64,000 bases of DNA from Thermoplasmatales archaeon (GTDB taxonomy: Archaea; Thermoplasmatota; Thermoplasmata; Thermoplasmatales; GCA-001856825): contig JAJSLL010000006.1 in assembly GCA_026127935.1 (NCBI GenBank), positions 1 through 64,000 of the forward strand, written 5' to 3'. The notes under the pieces are model-generated. The model was not told the DNA's origin. It did not search any database and was given only the letters and a program-made list of their open reading frames with translations. The position numbers and the translations under genes are program-made. This document shows, one piece after another, positions 1 to 8,994 of the stretch. Numbering within the stretch: position 1 is the first letter of the stretch; every line of letters begins with the position of its first letter.

Positions 1-2
1 GT

Positions 3-926
3 ATAGGGCACGCGTGCGGGCACAACTTGATCGCTTCTTCGGCGATTTTTTCCGCAATAAGAACCACTGAGAAGATTTCGAACGGAACGATAACTGTATT
101 CGGGACTCCAGATGAAGAGGGATCGGGTGAATGGGCTGGGTCTAAGATAATAATGGCCAATGCAAAAGCATTCAAAAACATCGATTTAGTTCTCGGCTCA
201 CATCCAGGAGACAGATGGAACGTAGGGGACCAAGCCCTCGCAGTTCAAGATCTAGAGGTAACCTTCGTCGGACGGGCAGCTCATGAAGCTGCGAATCCGA
301 ATTTCGGAAGGAGTGCTCTTGATGCGGCAGTTCTTTCATACAATGCAGTCAACATGATGAGACAACATGTCAGAAGGGATGCGAATTTTGTCATGCACGG
401 TATAATCAGGGAGGGGGGAACAGCTTCAAACGTCACCCCGGAAAGGGCAGTTCTAACCTACGGTATCAGGTCCTCTGATTTGGAGTATCATAAGGAACTG
501 GTCTCCAGGTTTATGAAGATCATTGAAGGCTGTTCGATCGCTACCGAAACAACATTTTCTGTCAAGAAGATAGGACCTCTTTTTTCAACTACGAAGATCA
601 ACAAAACTCTCTCCAATAGAGTAAGGGACAACATCTTGAGACGCGGTATAAATTGTCCGTCTCTTGAAGAAACATATTCACAAATGCCAAAAGGTTCCAC
701 AGACTTTGCAAATGTATCCCAACTAGTCCCAGCCCTAGAGGTTGGTTTTCAAATTGCACCTGAAGGTACGCCTTGGCATTCAAGACAATCTATGGAGGCG
801 GCAAAAACTCAAAGGGCAAGGGAAGCTTTATCCAACGTGATCGAAGTACTCAGCGACACGGCTAAAGAGTTTACGGAAGACAAGAGATTTCGTGAAGATA
901 TAATTGAGGATTTCAAGTCAAGCTGA
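3..926 (+). CDS. M20 family amidohydrolase (AbgB/PM20D2-like), 5' end outside the window
   Basis: The reading frame is open to the left edge. Codons from base 3 read I-G-H-A-C-G-H-N, the metal-binding motif of M20 amidohydrolases, so the first TTG at 27 is internal and the N-terminal part of the gene is cut off by the window. Further family signs are a P-D-E-E-G-S-G stretch that supplies catalytic and metal-binding acidic residues, and a later A-H-E-A-A segment in the dimerisation/lid region. The closest family by pattern is the p-aminobenzoyl-glutamate hydrolase / PM20D2 type, which hydrolyses amide-linked amino acid conjugates in the cytosol. The natural substrate cannot be read from sequence. 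It is followed after about 90 bp by a peptidase gene on the same strand. Confidence 0.85.
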   Translation: MGHACGHNLIASSAIFSAIRTTEKISNGTITVFGTPDEEGSGEWAGSKIIMANAKAFKNIDLVLGSHPGDRWNVGDQALAVQDLEVTFVGRAAHEAANPNFGRSALDAAVLSYNAVNMMRQHVRRDANFVMHGIIREGGTASNVTPERAVLTYGIRSSDLEYHKELVSRFMKIIEGCSIATETTFSVKKIGPLFSTTKINKTLSNRVRDNILRRGINCPSLEETYSQMPKGSTDFANVSQLVPALEVGFQIAPEGTPWHSRQSMEAAKTQRAREALSNVIEVLSDTAKEFTEDKRFREDIIEDFKSS

Positions 927-1014
927 AGTTTGGAAGAAGATGCTGTGAAATAGCTAAAGAAAAGTCACAAATATTAATACTTGTAAGCTGCATTCAAAGA
1001 ACGAGGCGTCCAAG

Positions 1015-2859
1015 ATGGTAAATAAGTGCTCCCACACAGTTGATGATTTCCTTAGTGTAAAGAGGGCATCAGACGTAGAGATTAGCAAGGATGGTTCTAA
1101 AGTTGCTTTCATGGTTTCAGGGACTTTCAAGAATTTCAAGGAAGAGTTCGTAAGCGAGATCATGACTCAATCTATTAAGGATGAAAAGGAAAGAACATTC
1201 TCACGACAGGGCTGGATGAACTTCTCTCCCAAATTCAGTCCGTCTGGAAACAAACTCGCGTATCTATCCAAAAAGGAAGAAGAATACAGGTTGTTGATCT
1301 ATGACTTTTTGAAAGAATCAGATCAGGAAATTGTAGTGGAAGGTGAGGCAAATGATTTACAATGGGCAGACGACAAATCTCTCATCGTGCTAATAAAAGA
1401 CAAAGATTCACTGAAAGAGGAAAAGAGAAATGGAAACGACGCTTATTTCTTCGAAGAAGAACCGAGATTCGATTCATTATGGATGTACGAATCTGGCTCT
1501 GGATTTCGTAGAATAACGAGTGGGAGACAAATTTGGGAATTTAATGTTAACAAATATCTGGTCGCAGCCATCACCTCTTCTCTGCCATTCGAATGGTCGT
1601 GGTATGAAGCTGAAGTCTCCCTAATAGATCTGAAGGATGGCATAGTCAAGAAGATCTACTCAAAAAAAGATCGGCAAGTGGCAAAACCAAGATTGTCACC
1701 AGATAACAAGAAAGTGACGTTCCTAGAATCACTGTGGAGCGACAGAGGAGTCAACTCTGGGGACATTTTGAGCATAGACATCAACAGTCAGAAACCAAAA
1801 AATCTGACGGAAGGGGGCAATGAAAGTTATTCTGAAGTTCAATGGATCTCCGAGAATGAATTTTATACACTGTCGGACTGCGAAGGCACGTTTTCACTTT
1901 CACTCTTCTTGGATGGTAAGCGGAAAGTCCTTTGGTCAAAATTTGGTTCCGTCCATAAACCATGGTCTCCTTCGTTTTCCATTTCAAAAGACAAAGCTGT
2001 CATTTCATTTGAAAGCTCTAGACAGCCAGACGAGGTAATACTCATTGACCTGAAAACGAAAAAGGAAAAAATACTTACTAGCATAAACAAAGGACTTGAA
2101 AATTGCATAAGCTACAGCTCGGAGAAAGTCGAATGGAAGTCTAAAGACGGACTGGAAATATCCGGAATATTCAGGACCGCTCGAAAGAATGCTCCTCTGA
2201 TGGTTATTGTGCATGGGGGGCCGACTGGAAGTTCAAAAGACTCATACATGGACCTTGCCACACTTTTCATTTCCAAAGGGTATTCTGTTTTTCTACCAAA
2301 CTACAGAGGTAGCACAGGTAAGGGGAGAAAATTTGCAGAACTGAATCTTGGAGACATGGGAGGAAAAGATTTGGATGACATTTTATCTGGCATAGACTAC
2401 CTGATAAGGACAAGAGGAATTGATAGGAAGAAGATCTTCATTATAGGAGGATCTTATGGTGGTTTCATGTCTGCCTGGGCAATTACCCAGACGAACATTT
2501 TCAAAGGGGCAGTTTCCCTATTTGGAATATCTGACTGGATCAGTTTCCACGGAGTGAGCAATCTACCTACGTGGGACAGGATACATTACAACGAGGACCC
2601 GTACAAGTTCGACAGATTCATAAAATTCTCCCCTCTTAGGTACGTTGACAATGTGAAGACCCCGGTCCTTCTTGCCCACGGGATGGAAGACCCATATGTT
2701 CCGGTGGGTCAGTACTATCAATTCTATAGGGCACTCAAGGAAAAAGGAAAGGACGTACGATTGCTCTTATTTCCGAGAGAAGGACACGGATTCAAGGAGA
2801 GAAAACATCAGGAACAATTCTATAGTGAAGTATTCAAATGGCTGGAAGACAGAAGTTAA
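1015..2859 (+). CDS. S9 family serine peptidase (prolyl oligopeptidase / acylaminoacyl-peptidase type)
   Basis: The protein has 614 residues. The N-terminal two thirds is a beta-propeller-like region with repeated S-P-S/D-G-N-K-type blades, and the C-terminal part is an alpha/beta hydrolase. The nucleophile is Ser480 in G-G-S-Y-G-G-F, with Asp559 in G-M-E-D-P and His591 in E-G-H-G-F completing the triad. The oxyanion-region H-G-G-P and the N-Y-R-G-S stretch are also present. There is no signal peptide, so it should act in the cytosol on short peptides, removing dipeptides or acylated residues. The ATG at 1015 lies about 40 bp after an AT-rich TATA-like stretch (970-978). It probably works with the upstream amidohydrolase in peptide turnover. 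Exact specificity within S9 is uncertain. Confidence 0.92.
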   Translation: MVNKCSHTVDDFLSVKRASDVEISKDGSKVAFMVSGTFKNFKEEFVSEIMTQSIKDEKERTFSRQGWMNFSPKFSPSGNKLAYLSKKEEEYRLLIYDFLKESDQEIVVEGEANDLQWADDKSLIVLIKDKDSLKEEKRNGNDAYFFEEEPRFDSLWMYESGSGFRRITSGRQIWEFNVNKYLVAAITSSLPFEWSWYEAEVSLIDLKDGIVKKIYSKKDRQVAKPRLSPDNKKVTFLESLWSDRGVNSGDILSIDINSQKPKNLTEGGNESYSEVQWISENEFYTLSDCEGTFSLSLFLDGKRKVLWSKFGSVHKPWSPSFSISKDKAVISFESSRQPDEVILIDLKTKKEKILTSINKGLENCISYSSEKVEWKSKDGLEISGIFRTARKNAPLMVIVHGGPTGSSKDSYMDLATLFISKGYSVFLPNYRGSTGKGRKFAELNLGDMGGKDLDDILSGIDYLIRTRGIDRKKIFIIGGSYGGFMSAWAITQTNIFKGAVSLFGISDWISFHGVSNLPTWDRIHYNEDPYKFDRFIKFSPLRYVDNVKTPVLLAHGMEDPYVPVGQYYQFYRALKEKGKDVRLLLFPREGHGFKERKHQEQFYSEVFKWLEDRS

Positions 2860-2963
2860 ACAAGAGTGTTTAGGGGCTCCTTGGAGTTCAAGAAAGACTG
2901 AACAAGTCCATCGGACACTACATTCACCGTCAAGGAATAGAGATCAATTCTATTGCAGTAACT

Positions 2964-3620
2964 CTACTCTTTATCTCCGTTCCTCACATTTATGAAGTCC
3001 TTCACATATACGGGTATCTGAGCACTCGAGGAAAATTCGGGATTATAAAATCTGTACGAGAACGGAACTACGCCGGACCAGATTTCCGGATTCTTTCTTA
3101 CTTCTGACGGTCCTCCATCCCTAACTTTAACAGAAAATTGGTCCAGCTTCATTTTGAATAGGGATACATTCTTCAGTTCATCGTGGTTTGGCATTTCCGT
3201 GTTTTGCTTTCTTCCTGGCATGAGCCGGTCTATCCATTCCTTGAATAAGTTCAATTTCTCCTCCTCGCTCGACACTTCTTCTGGTCGCCCAAAAATCACA
3301 GCGGATCTGTAGTTTATCGAATTGTCAGCCATCCCCTTGGCAATCACAAGACCATTGAGTTCCAAGACCGAAATTGCCACCGAAATCCCCGATCGCAGTG
3401 CATTTGAAATCCTTGCAACCGGACTCCCATGAAAATAAATAAAGTCAGGATCATTGTAGTACGACATCGGAATTATAAATGGTTGTCCTTCTAGTTGAAA
3501 AGCTATCTGACATACAAGGCCACTTTCTAATATGTCGACTAACAAATCTTTATCGTTGCTCCCTCTTTCCGGATGTCTTCTTACCCTAGTTAAACTATCA
3601 GTCACAGATCCAAAATTCAA
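2964..3620 (-). CDS. Pyridoxamine-5'-phosphate-oxidase-fold flavoprotein (NimA/COG3467-like)
   Basis: The 218-residue protein begins with the R-x-H-P-E-R-G motif and continues with I-P-M-S-Y and Y-F-H-G-S, the pattern of the NimA/COG3467 branch of split-barrel FMN-binding proteins. Some relatives reduce nitroimidazoles, but most have unknown substrates. No catalytic assignment can be made from sequence alone. It is a single gene, convergent with the peptidase gene upstream and preceded on its own strand by a dehydrogenase gene about 70 bp away. Confidence 0.82.
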   Translation of the reverse strand: MNFGSVTDSLTRVRRHPERGSNDKDLLVDILESGLVCQIAFQLEGQPFIIPMSYYNDPDFIYFHGSPVARISNALRSGISVAISVLELNGLVIAKGMADNSINYRSAVIFGRPEEVSSEEEKLNLFKEWIDRLMPGRKQNTEMPNHDELKNVSLFKMKLDQFSVKVRDGGPSEVRKNPEIWSGVVPFSYRFYNPEFSSSAQIPVYVKDFINVRNGDKE

Positions 3621-3688
3621 GATACGTTAAAGATTTTCCCGTAACCTTGCCTTGGAATGGGAATAATTTCAATTACGCTAGGAGAATT

Positions 3689-4612
3689 TCAAATCCCAAT
3701 TTTCTTCCTATTCAGGTACAAACTCTCATCCTTCCTGACCAAATTTAGTGGTATCCCGCCTTGCATAAATCTCTTTATATTCTCAAAAGCTCGAAGATAG
3801 GCTACTTCCATAATCTCTCCTGACAACCCTCCCGCGACATGCGGCGTGACCACGATGTTTTCACGATTTGAGTCATCAAGATTGGGCTCATTCCACCATA
3901 CATCAGTCATATAGGTCACATCACCATGCGAATCAAGGAACTGTAGCAGGTCATTTTTCTTCACTAGCTCTGGTCTTGCCACGTTCACTATTATGCAATC
4001 TCTCTTCAACAGTTTCAAATTCCTCTCAGTTATCATGTCCTTTGTATGGATAGTCAGTGGAATTGAAATCACAATAAAGTCGGATTGGACCAGTAACTTA
4101 TCAAGCTTATCCAGTCCCAGGAATTCGTCAGAATTCTGGTCTCTGTGGTCACGTCCTACAGTCACAACTTTCATTCCTAACGCCTTGGCTATGTAAGCAA
4201 CTCTGCTACCTATACCGCCGTACCCAATAATTCCTATAGTCCGCCCATAGAGAAGCTTTGTAGAATGAGGTCTGTAAATCCCATTCTTCGTTTCATTCTC
4301 AAAAGTAGAAATCCTCTTAGTACTTTCGAGTAATAATGCAAAAGCGTGTTCAGCTACTGATATTGAATAGGCGCCTGCATTGCTTGCAACGAGTGTATCT
4401 GCTGGTATTTTGTTCATATCTATGTGATCGGTGCCAGCGCTCACAGTCTGTATGAACTTGAAATTCTTGTCTTTGGGATAATCATTATCCCTAATGAGTA
4501 AAGCGTCCGCTTCACCCGTGTCTGGATACCAAATCACATTACCTTTACCTAGTACTTTAGTGCCTATCTCTTTGAATCTATCTCCTATAGGGAATGGGAC
4601 CAAAAGTTTCAT
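3689..4612 (-). CDS. D-isomer-specific 2-hydroxyacid dehydrogenase
   Basis: The 307-residue protein has the two-domain D-2-hydroxyacid dehydrogenase layout. The nucleotide-binding loop G-I-I-G-Y-G-G-I-G lies near residue 130. The catalytic residues are visible as Arg in N-V-A-R-P, Glu in W-W-N-E-P and His in P-H-V-A-G-G. It should interconvert a 2-oxoacid and a D-2-hydroxyacid using NAD(P)H. The N-terminal substrate domain is short, so the substrate (glyoxylate, hydroxypyruvate, phosphoglycerate or a branched acid) cannot be decided. Confidence 0.9.
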   Translation of the reverse strand: MKLLVPFPIGDRFKEIGTKVLGKGNVIWYPDTGEADALLIRDNDYPKDKNFKFIQTVSAGTDHIDMNKIPADTLVASNAGAYSISVAEHAFALLLESTKRISTFENETKNGIYRPHSTKLLYGRTIGIIGYGGIGSRVAYIAKALGMKVVTVGRDHRDQNSDEFLGLDKLDKLLVQSDFIVISIPLTIHTKDMITERNLKLLKRDCIIVNVARPELVKKNDLLQFLDSHGDVTYMTDVWWNEPNLDDSNRENIVVTPHVAGGLSGEIMEVAYLRAFENIKRFMQGGIPLNLVRKDESLYLNRKKIGI

Positions 4613-4675
4613 CCATACTAAATTTTAATGGAGTAAATATGGATTTTCTAGTTGGGAATCTAAAATCCAGACTCC

Positions 4676-5569
4676 TCAAAACTTGTTGAATGTTGGACTC
4701 TTGTCCCTTACAAAGGACCCGTTTTGGAGATCTCGAAACGAATCCTCTATCTCCTTCCAATCGTTCATCACTATCGGGCCATACCAGCTGATCCTGTCAT
4801 TGGTTCTTCGTCCTGAAATGTATATGTAGCGGTGCTTTTGATCTCCCTCTATCTTGATTGTCCCACTTTTTGGTCCAAAAACTGCCACTTGCAATTTATT
4901 TAGTTTGGTTCCGTTTGAGGTGAGAGTGCCTTCCATCGGGATAACCATAGAGGTAAAATCATTCTGTTTTTGAATCTCCAACGACCCACCATTGGAAGTT
5001 ATATCGAAATAACTCACGTCCAGACTGTGTTTTTCCATGGAAGGGTTGTCTCTTTCAAGTATACTTCCAGAAATGACCTTTATTTCATTTCTCTCCGATT
5101 GCAGTTTATTGAGATGGTTCACGTCGATGCTTCGATAAGTGGGTTTAGAAAACTTATCATTTTTTCTAAGATTCAGCCATAGTTGAAAGCCAAGCATCTC
5201 CTTGTCCTGACCAAATGAACTGGGCATTTCCTGATGGAATATTCCGCTTCCCGCAGTCATCCACTGTATCTCTCCTTGCCGAATTACTCCCTTATTTCCC
5301 ATGCTATCTTCGTGTTCTACTTTGCCCTTCAGAAGGTAAGTCAGGGTCTCTATTCCCCGGTGAGGATGCCATGGAAATCCATTCAAGTAATCTTCAGGTT
5401 TGTCCGAACCGAAATAGTCCAGCAAAAGGAATGGATCAGTGTATTCAAAAGTTCCCTGCGAACCAAACAATCTTGATAACTTTACTCCGGCACCGTCCAT
5501 CACTTCCTTTCCTTTCAATATAAGGATTGGGGCCAAAATGCCTTCCTTCACATCTACATCGCTTGACAC
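4676..5569 (-). CDS. Pirin family protein
   Basis: The 297-residue bicupin carries the pirin signature P-W-H-P-H-R-G-I-E-T near residue 75, followed by a second H-E-D and a F-H-Q-E motif. These supply the three histidines and one glutamate that bind the iron in the N-terminal cupin. The C-terminal cupin is degenerate, as usual in the family. Some prokaryotic pirins have quercetinase activity and others bind regulatory partners, so the role here is open. The gene is monocistronic, with a 60 bp gap to the dehydrogenase downstream. Confidence 0.93.
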   Translation of the reverse strand: MSSDVDVKEGILAPILILKGKEVMDGAGVKLSRLFGSQGTFEYTDPFLLLDYFGSDKPEDYLNGFPWHPHRGIETLTYLLKGKVEHEDSMGNKGVIRQGEIQWMTAGSGIFHQEMPSSFGQDKEMLGFQLWLNLRKNDKFSKPTYRSIDVNHLNKLQSERNEIKVISGSILERDNPSMEKHSLDVSYFDITSNGGSLEIQKQNDFTSMVIPMEGTLTSNGTKLNKLQVAVFGPKSGTIKIEGDQKHRYIYISGRRTNDRISWYGPIVMNDWKEIEDSFRDLQNGSFVRDKSPTFNKF

Positions 5570-5738
5570 TACTGGTTATCCAATTTAAGTATATAAAAAA
5601 TACTTAGTTCAATTAAATAAGTTTTCTTAACTAATCACACCTTGAGGAAATCAAAACACCTCTTTGGAAGGCCAATTTGTGTACTGAAGTAATGAGCACT
5701 ATTAAGTCTATAATTCGACTGGTTCGCGATAGATAATC

Positions 5739-6359
5739 TTAGAAGATTTCTTTGAAAAAAGGGTTGTTGATCTTTTCGTTGTCCAGGCTGGTAAAATCAC
5801 CATGTCCAGGGTAGATATCAAGATTGCTTTCCATTTTCTTTAACATCCTAATGCTTGTGCTCATCTCCGAATAAGAACCTCCGAAATCAGTTCTGCCGAT
5901 AGAACCGTTGAAAACAAAATCTCCAACAAACATTGAGTTTCCAACGATAAATGAACAACTCCCTGGAGTGTGACCCGGAGTTTCAATAACAGTTAGCGTA
6001 CTGTCTCCAAGTTTAAATTCAGTTCCTTTACTCAAGTATTGATCTGGGACAGGGGTTGGGCCAGGATCAATTCCTATGTAATTCTTTACGAATTCAGAAT
6101 ATCCGGCCAGAATTTTCTCTTCCCTTTTGTGCAGGTAGAAGGGAACGTTAATCACAGATTTCAAAGAGTGGACCGACAGAACGTGATCAAAATGCCCGTG
6201 CGTAGCTATAATCGCTTTTGGAACAAGTCTCTTCTTTTCTAGATATTCGAGTATTATGTGATCGTCCCCACCTGGGTCGATTACTAGGCTATCATTTCCT
6301 TCACTGAGTATGTAACAATTTGTTCCGAGTGGACCAACAATAAGTCGCTTGATTTCCAT
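5739..6359 (-). CDS. Metallo-beta-lactamase-fold hydrolase (glyoxalase II-like)
   Basis: The 206-residue protein has the binuclear metal site T-H-G-H-F-D-H near residue 55, then T-P-G-H-T-P-G-S, a V-G-D acidic bridge and a C-terminal Y-P-G-H-G-D. The compact length and motif spacing match the archaeal and bacterial YcbL/glyoxalase II-like group, which hydrolyses thioesters or related substrates. A glutathione-dependent reaction is unlikely in an archaeon, so the natural thioester is unknown. The 133 bp between this start and the divergent gene at 6496 holds promoters for both. Confidence 0.88.
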   Translation of the reverse strand: MEIKRLIVGPLGTNCYILSEGNDSLVIDPGGDDHIILEYLEKKRLVPKAIIATHGHFDHVLSVHSLKSVINVPFYLHKREEKILAGYSEFVKNYIGIDPGPTPVPDQYLSKGTEFKLGDSTLTVIETPGHTPGSCSFIVGNSMFVGDFVFNGSIGRTDFGGSYSEMSTSIRMLKKMESNLDIYPGHGDFTSLDNEKINNPFFKEIF

Positions 6360-6466
6360 TATTTAACAAAGGACTGAGGGGCTTGCAGATTTTATACCTT
6401 TGGAATCTGCTGCAAATAAAAACCCATAGCCGAAGTGGCCATTTACAGTACCGATATGTAGAACAG

Positions 6467-6474
6467 TTATATAC
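6467..6474 (+). promoter_or_regulatory. TATA box for the gene at 6496
   Basis: The AT-rich element T-T-A-T-A-T-A is centred about 25 nt before the ATG at 6496. That spacing leaves almost no leader and supports both the start choice and a leaderless transcript. Confidence 0.55.
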
Positions 6475-6495
6475 TGGATTTCCCTAGAAACCCGA

Positions 6496-7488
6496 ATGAG
6501 TTCAGTCCCCCTTAAGACCAAAAATAGGGTCTTAATCAAGTTCATAAATGGTAGAAAACTAGAGGACATTTCACTGGAAGAAAGAATTTCTGTCAGCTCT
6601 GTTGAAGAAGTGATTGAAGAATGGAAGCAAGGTTATATCAACATGGACTTAAGCAACGATATAGCCCAGGAACTGAAAGAACTAGCGTTCATGCTCAGAG
6701 ACAAAACACTGACTCCCCACGATTTAGTTGAAGGTTACCAATACTATGGGATATTCAAGGACAGAGATAGGGACAAGATTATTGGAATAGTGAACGAAAT
6801 CTATTCTCTAAAAGAGGAGCATAGAGAGCAATTCATGAAAATTGCAGAAAAGATGATGAAGCTTGCAAAATACAAGAATATAGACTATGTTGAGATACCC
6901 AAAGCACTCGAGGATATGGTGGAAAGAGGTAAGGAACTGAATAGGGAGATCAAGAGCAAGGAGATACAGAACCTGGAACTCACTGAGAGATTGTCCAACG
7001 CGAAGAAAGAATTGGAGAGAATAGATGAAGAGAAGAAGGAGCTATCCAAAGAAGTGGCCTTCTCTAACTACTTGAGGAAAGAACTTCCGGGGGGGAAAGA
7101 GGATGAAAACTCCCTGAAGAGCGTAATTGAGGGTCTCAAGCACGCAGGTTTTGACGAGAGCAAAATACAGGAGGTATCATCCCAAATTTCCCTAATCGGC
7201 AAGAGGGAACTGAGTGTGGAACAGTTTCTAAAGATATCAAGATATTTCGAGGAACTAATGAACCTTGGGTTGTCGGTCTCCACAATGGAAAAAATCCTGA
7301 ATACGGTGAAGGAGGATGGGGTGACCTTGGACGAGTACCTGAACGAGAGGGCGATATATGTCAGAGACAAGCTGGCTTACATGAAATCCCTAAAGGAATT
7401 GATTGATGCCCACAGGAGAGCTGAGAAACAGATAAAACAGATCAATGAGGAGATCGCTCTTAAAAAGGTCAAGTTAGAAAGAACCTAG
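6496..7488 (+). CDS. Unrecognised coiled-coil protein
   Basis: I do not recognise a family for this 330-residue protein. The first 150 residues look alpha-helical and mixed-charge. Residues about 140-185 are a heptad-rich Glu/Lys/Leu coiled coil, and a second short coiled coil ends the protein at about 300-330. There is no signal peptide, membrane segment or metal motif. The middle part, with repeated short helices around residues 190-290, might be a small helical bundle. It stands alone between divergent and convergent neighbours and has its own TATA box. A scaffold or chromosome-associated role would be only a guess. Confidence 0.8.
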   Translation: MSSVPLKTKNRVLIKFINGRKLEDISLEERISVSSVEEVIEEWKQGYINMDLSNDIAQELKELAFMLRDKTLTPHDLVEGYQYYGIFKDRDRDKIIGIVNEIYSLKEEHREQFMKIAEKMMKLAKYKNIDYVEIPKALEDMVERGKELNREIKSKEIQNLELTERLSNAKKELERIDEEKKELSKEVAFSNYLRKELPGGKEDENSLKSVIEGLKHAGFDESKIQEVSSQISLIGKRELSVEQFLKISRYFEELMNLGLSVSTMEKILNTVKEDGVTLDEYLNERAIYVRDKLAYMKSLKELIDAHRRAEKQIKQINEEIALKKVKLERT

Positions 7489-7507
7489 ATAGGAATGTAT
7501 TATCTAA

Positions 7508-8383
7508 TCACTCTGGACGCGGCTCTGTCAGGCTTATGAGCTCATCGTAGCTGATTCCTCCATTAAGAAGTGAATCTGTGTTACGTTCATTCAGGATCTC
7601 GTTCGATATCTTTTTTAGCAACCCCATAGCAGCATAACTCGCCCCTGGACCAAAACTCACTCTCTTTATGCCAATCGATTCCAGATCATTTAACGGAGGA
7701 ACTCCTGTTCTCAACATCACATTGATAGGGAACCCATTCATTTCTCTGACGAAACGCTCTATGTCCTCCTTGCGGACGAGTCCCATGGGATAGACACATC
7801 CAGCTCCGGCATCCCTGAATTCCTTGCACCTTCTCACCGCTTCTTCGAATTTATCGTCGTCATCCCCTTCGAAGTACCTAAGTGAATCCGTCCTTGCGTT
7901 CACAAACACTTTTACACCAAGGTTCTTAGTAACTTCCATTATGGTTGCTATCTTTTTCACTTGGAACTCCAGGGGATATAGCTGCTTAGTTTCGTGTTCG
8001 AAATCTTCTATGTTCATTCCGACGGCTCCTGCTTCGATGAGCCCCTTCACGGTAACCTTCAAGTCCTTAGTGTTCTTTCCAAATCCAGCCACAGAATCCA
8101 CTGAGAGAGGCAGGGATAAGACGTTACCTATTCTCTTCACAGAATCCAGAAATTTCTTCCTTCCAATCGCCTCACCATCTGGGTATCCAAGGGACGCAAA
8201 CATCCCGGCACTTGAAGTAGCGACTGCAGGGAAACCTGCATTCTCAAAAAGCCTTGCACTTGGAACATCCCAGGCGTTTGGGAGTATCAGAATTTTTCCC
8301 GGAATATTATGAAGGCGTGCAAACTCTTTCGCCTTACGATCCTGACTGATTCTAATTCCACTTGGTTCCTGCTTTCCTGACAA
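7508..8383 (-). CDS. Isocitrate lyase / PEP mutase family enzyme
   Basis: The 291-residue protein follows the ICL/PEPM superfamily pattern. It has L-P-N-A-W-D near the N terminus, the A-T-S-S-A-G-M segment, S-V-D-S-V-A-G-F-G for a metal-binding acidic residue, N-I-E-D near the middle and N-A-R-T-D later. It lacks the K-K-C-G-H motif of true isocitrate lyase, so it is more likely a 2-methylisocitrate-lyase-like, oxaloacetate-decarboxylase-like or phosphonomutase-like enzyme. Its tail runs convergently against the coiled-coil gene with a 19 bp gap. Confidence 0.87.
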   Translation of the reverse strand: MSGKQEPSGIRISQDRKAKEFARLHNIPGKILILPNAWDVPSARLFENAGFPAVATSSAGMFASLGYPDGEAIGRKKFLDSVKRIGNVLSLPLSVDSVAGFGKNTKDLKVTVKGLIEAGAVGMNIEDFEHETKQLYPLEFQVKKIATIMEVTKNLGVKVFVNARTDSLRYFEGDDDDKFEEAVRRCKEFRDAGAGCVYPMGLVRKEDIERFVREMNGFPINVMLRTGVPPLNDLESIGIKRVSFGPGASYAAMGLLKKISNEILNERNTDSLLNGGISYDELISLTEPRPE

Positions 8384-8503
8384 GTAGATTTCACTTCTCC
8401 TTCATATTTATTCGAGGCATCTCATTGGAATCAAACATGGTTCTCATGAACGTAATCATATCGTTCTCGACTGGATGGCTCAAGATCATGAAAACTATCG
8501 AAT

Positions 8504-8752
8504 TCAGAAGCTTGTAGTAATCGAGAGAACAATTATTCCTTTTTCTGAGAGTACCTTCTTAATTTCGTATTTTTCCTCTAATACTTTGAGCATCTTAGCG
8601 AATTCATTTGAACTCCCGAAAACTTCATCACTAGGTCCCATTACGCGGGCTTTGGAGTCGAGCAAGTTGAGCGTCGCAACATAGTTTTGAGAATCTGATG
8701 CCGTATTATACCCATTTTCCAGAGTTACAGAGCTGTCAGCCCCTTTTTCCAT
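8504..8752 (-). CDS. Small hypothetical protein (82 aa)
   Basis: This is a short frame with normal amino acid composition. Its C-terminal half can form an amphipathic helix followed by a strand-like hydrophobic segment (I-I-V-L-S-I). An AT-rich TATA-like stretch (about 8771-8780) lies roughly 25 nt before the ATG on this strand, supporting expression. No family is recognised. The overlapping frame on the other strand has poorer composition and no promoter, so I prefer this one. Confidence 0.45.
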   Translation of the reverse strand: MEKGADSSVTLENGYNTASDSQNYVATLNLLDSKARVMGPSDEVFGSSNEFAKMLKVLEEKYEIKKVLSEKGIIVLSITTSF

Positions 8753-8994
8753 GGTTATTCAAACAAGTTTAGCAAATTAATTTTGCGTGAGGTTAGGTGT
8801 AGCTAGCCATTATTAGAATGGAAGTCCCGTAAGGTGCAAGGTCAGTAGTGAATGATGCATGCGTAGTGCGCGTGGGATTGATAGTTTACTTTGCTTCCAA
8901 CTAATACAATTATGACACTAGAGTCAAAGTGAGATTTTTCAGATAATTTCGAAAGAAAATGAACTTATTTTAAGTCGAGAGTTATCATTGGGGC

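Noticed and set aside
7824..8312. 162-residue frame antisense to the ICL/PEP mutase family gene
   Set aside because: Low-complexity Ser/Pro/Leu composition typical of a reverse complement of a coding gene.
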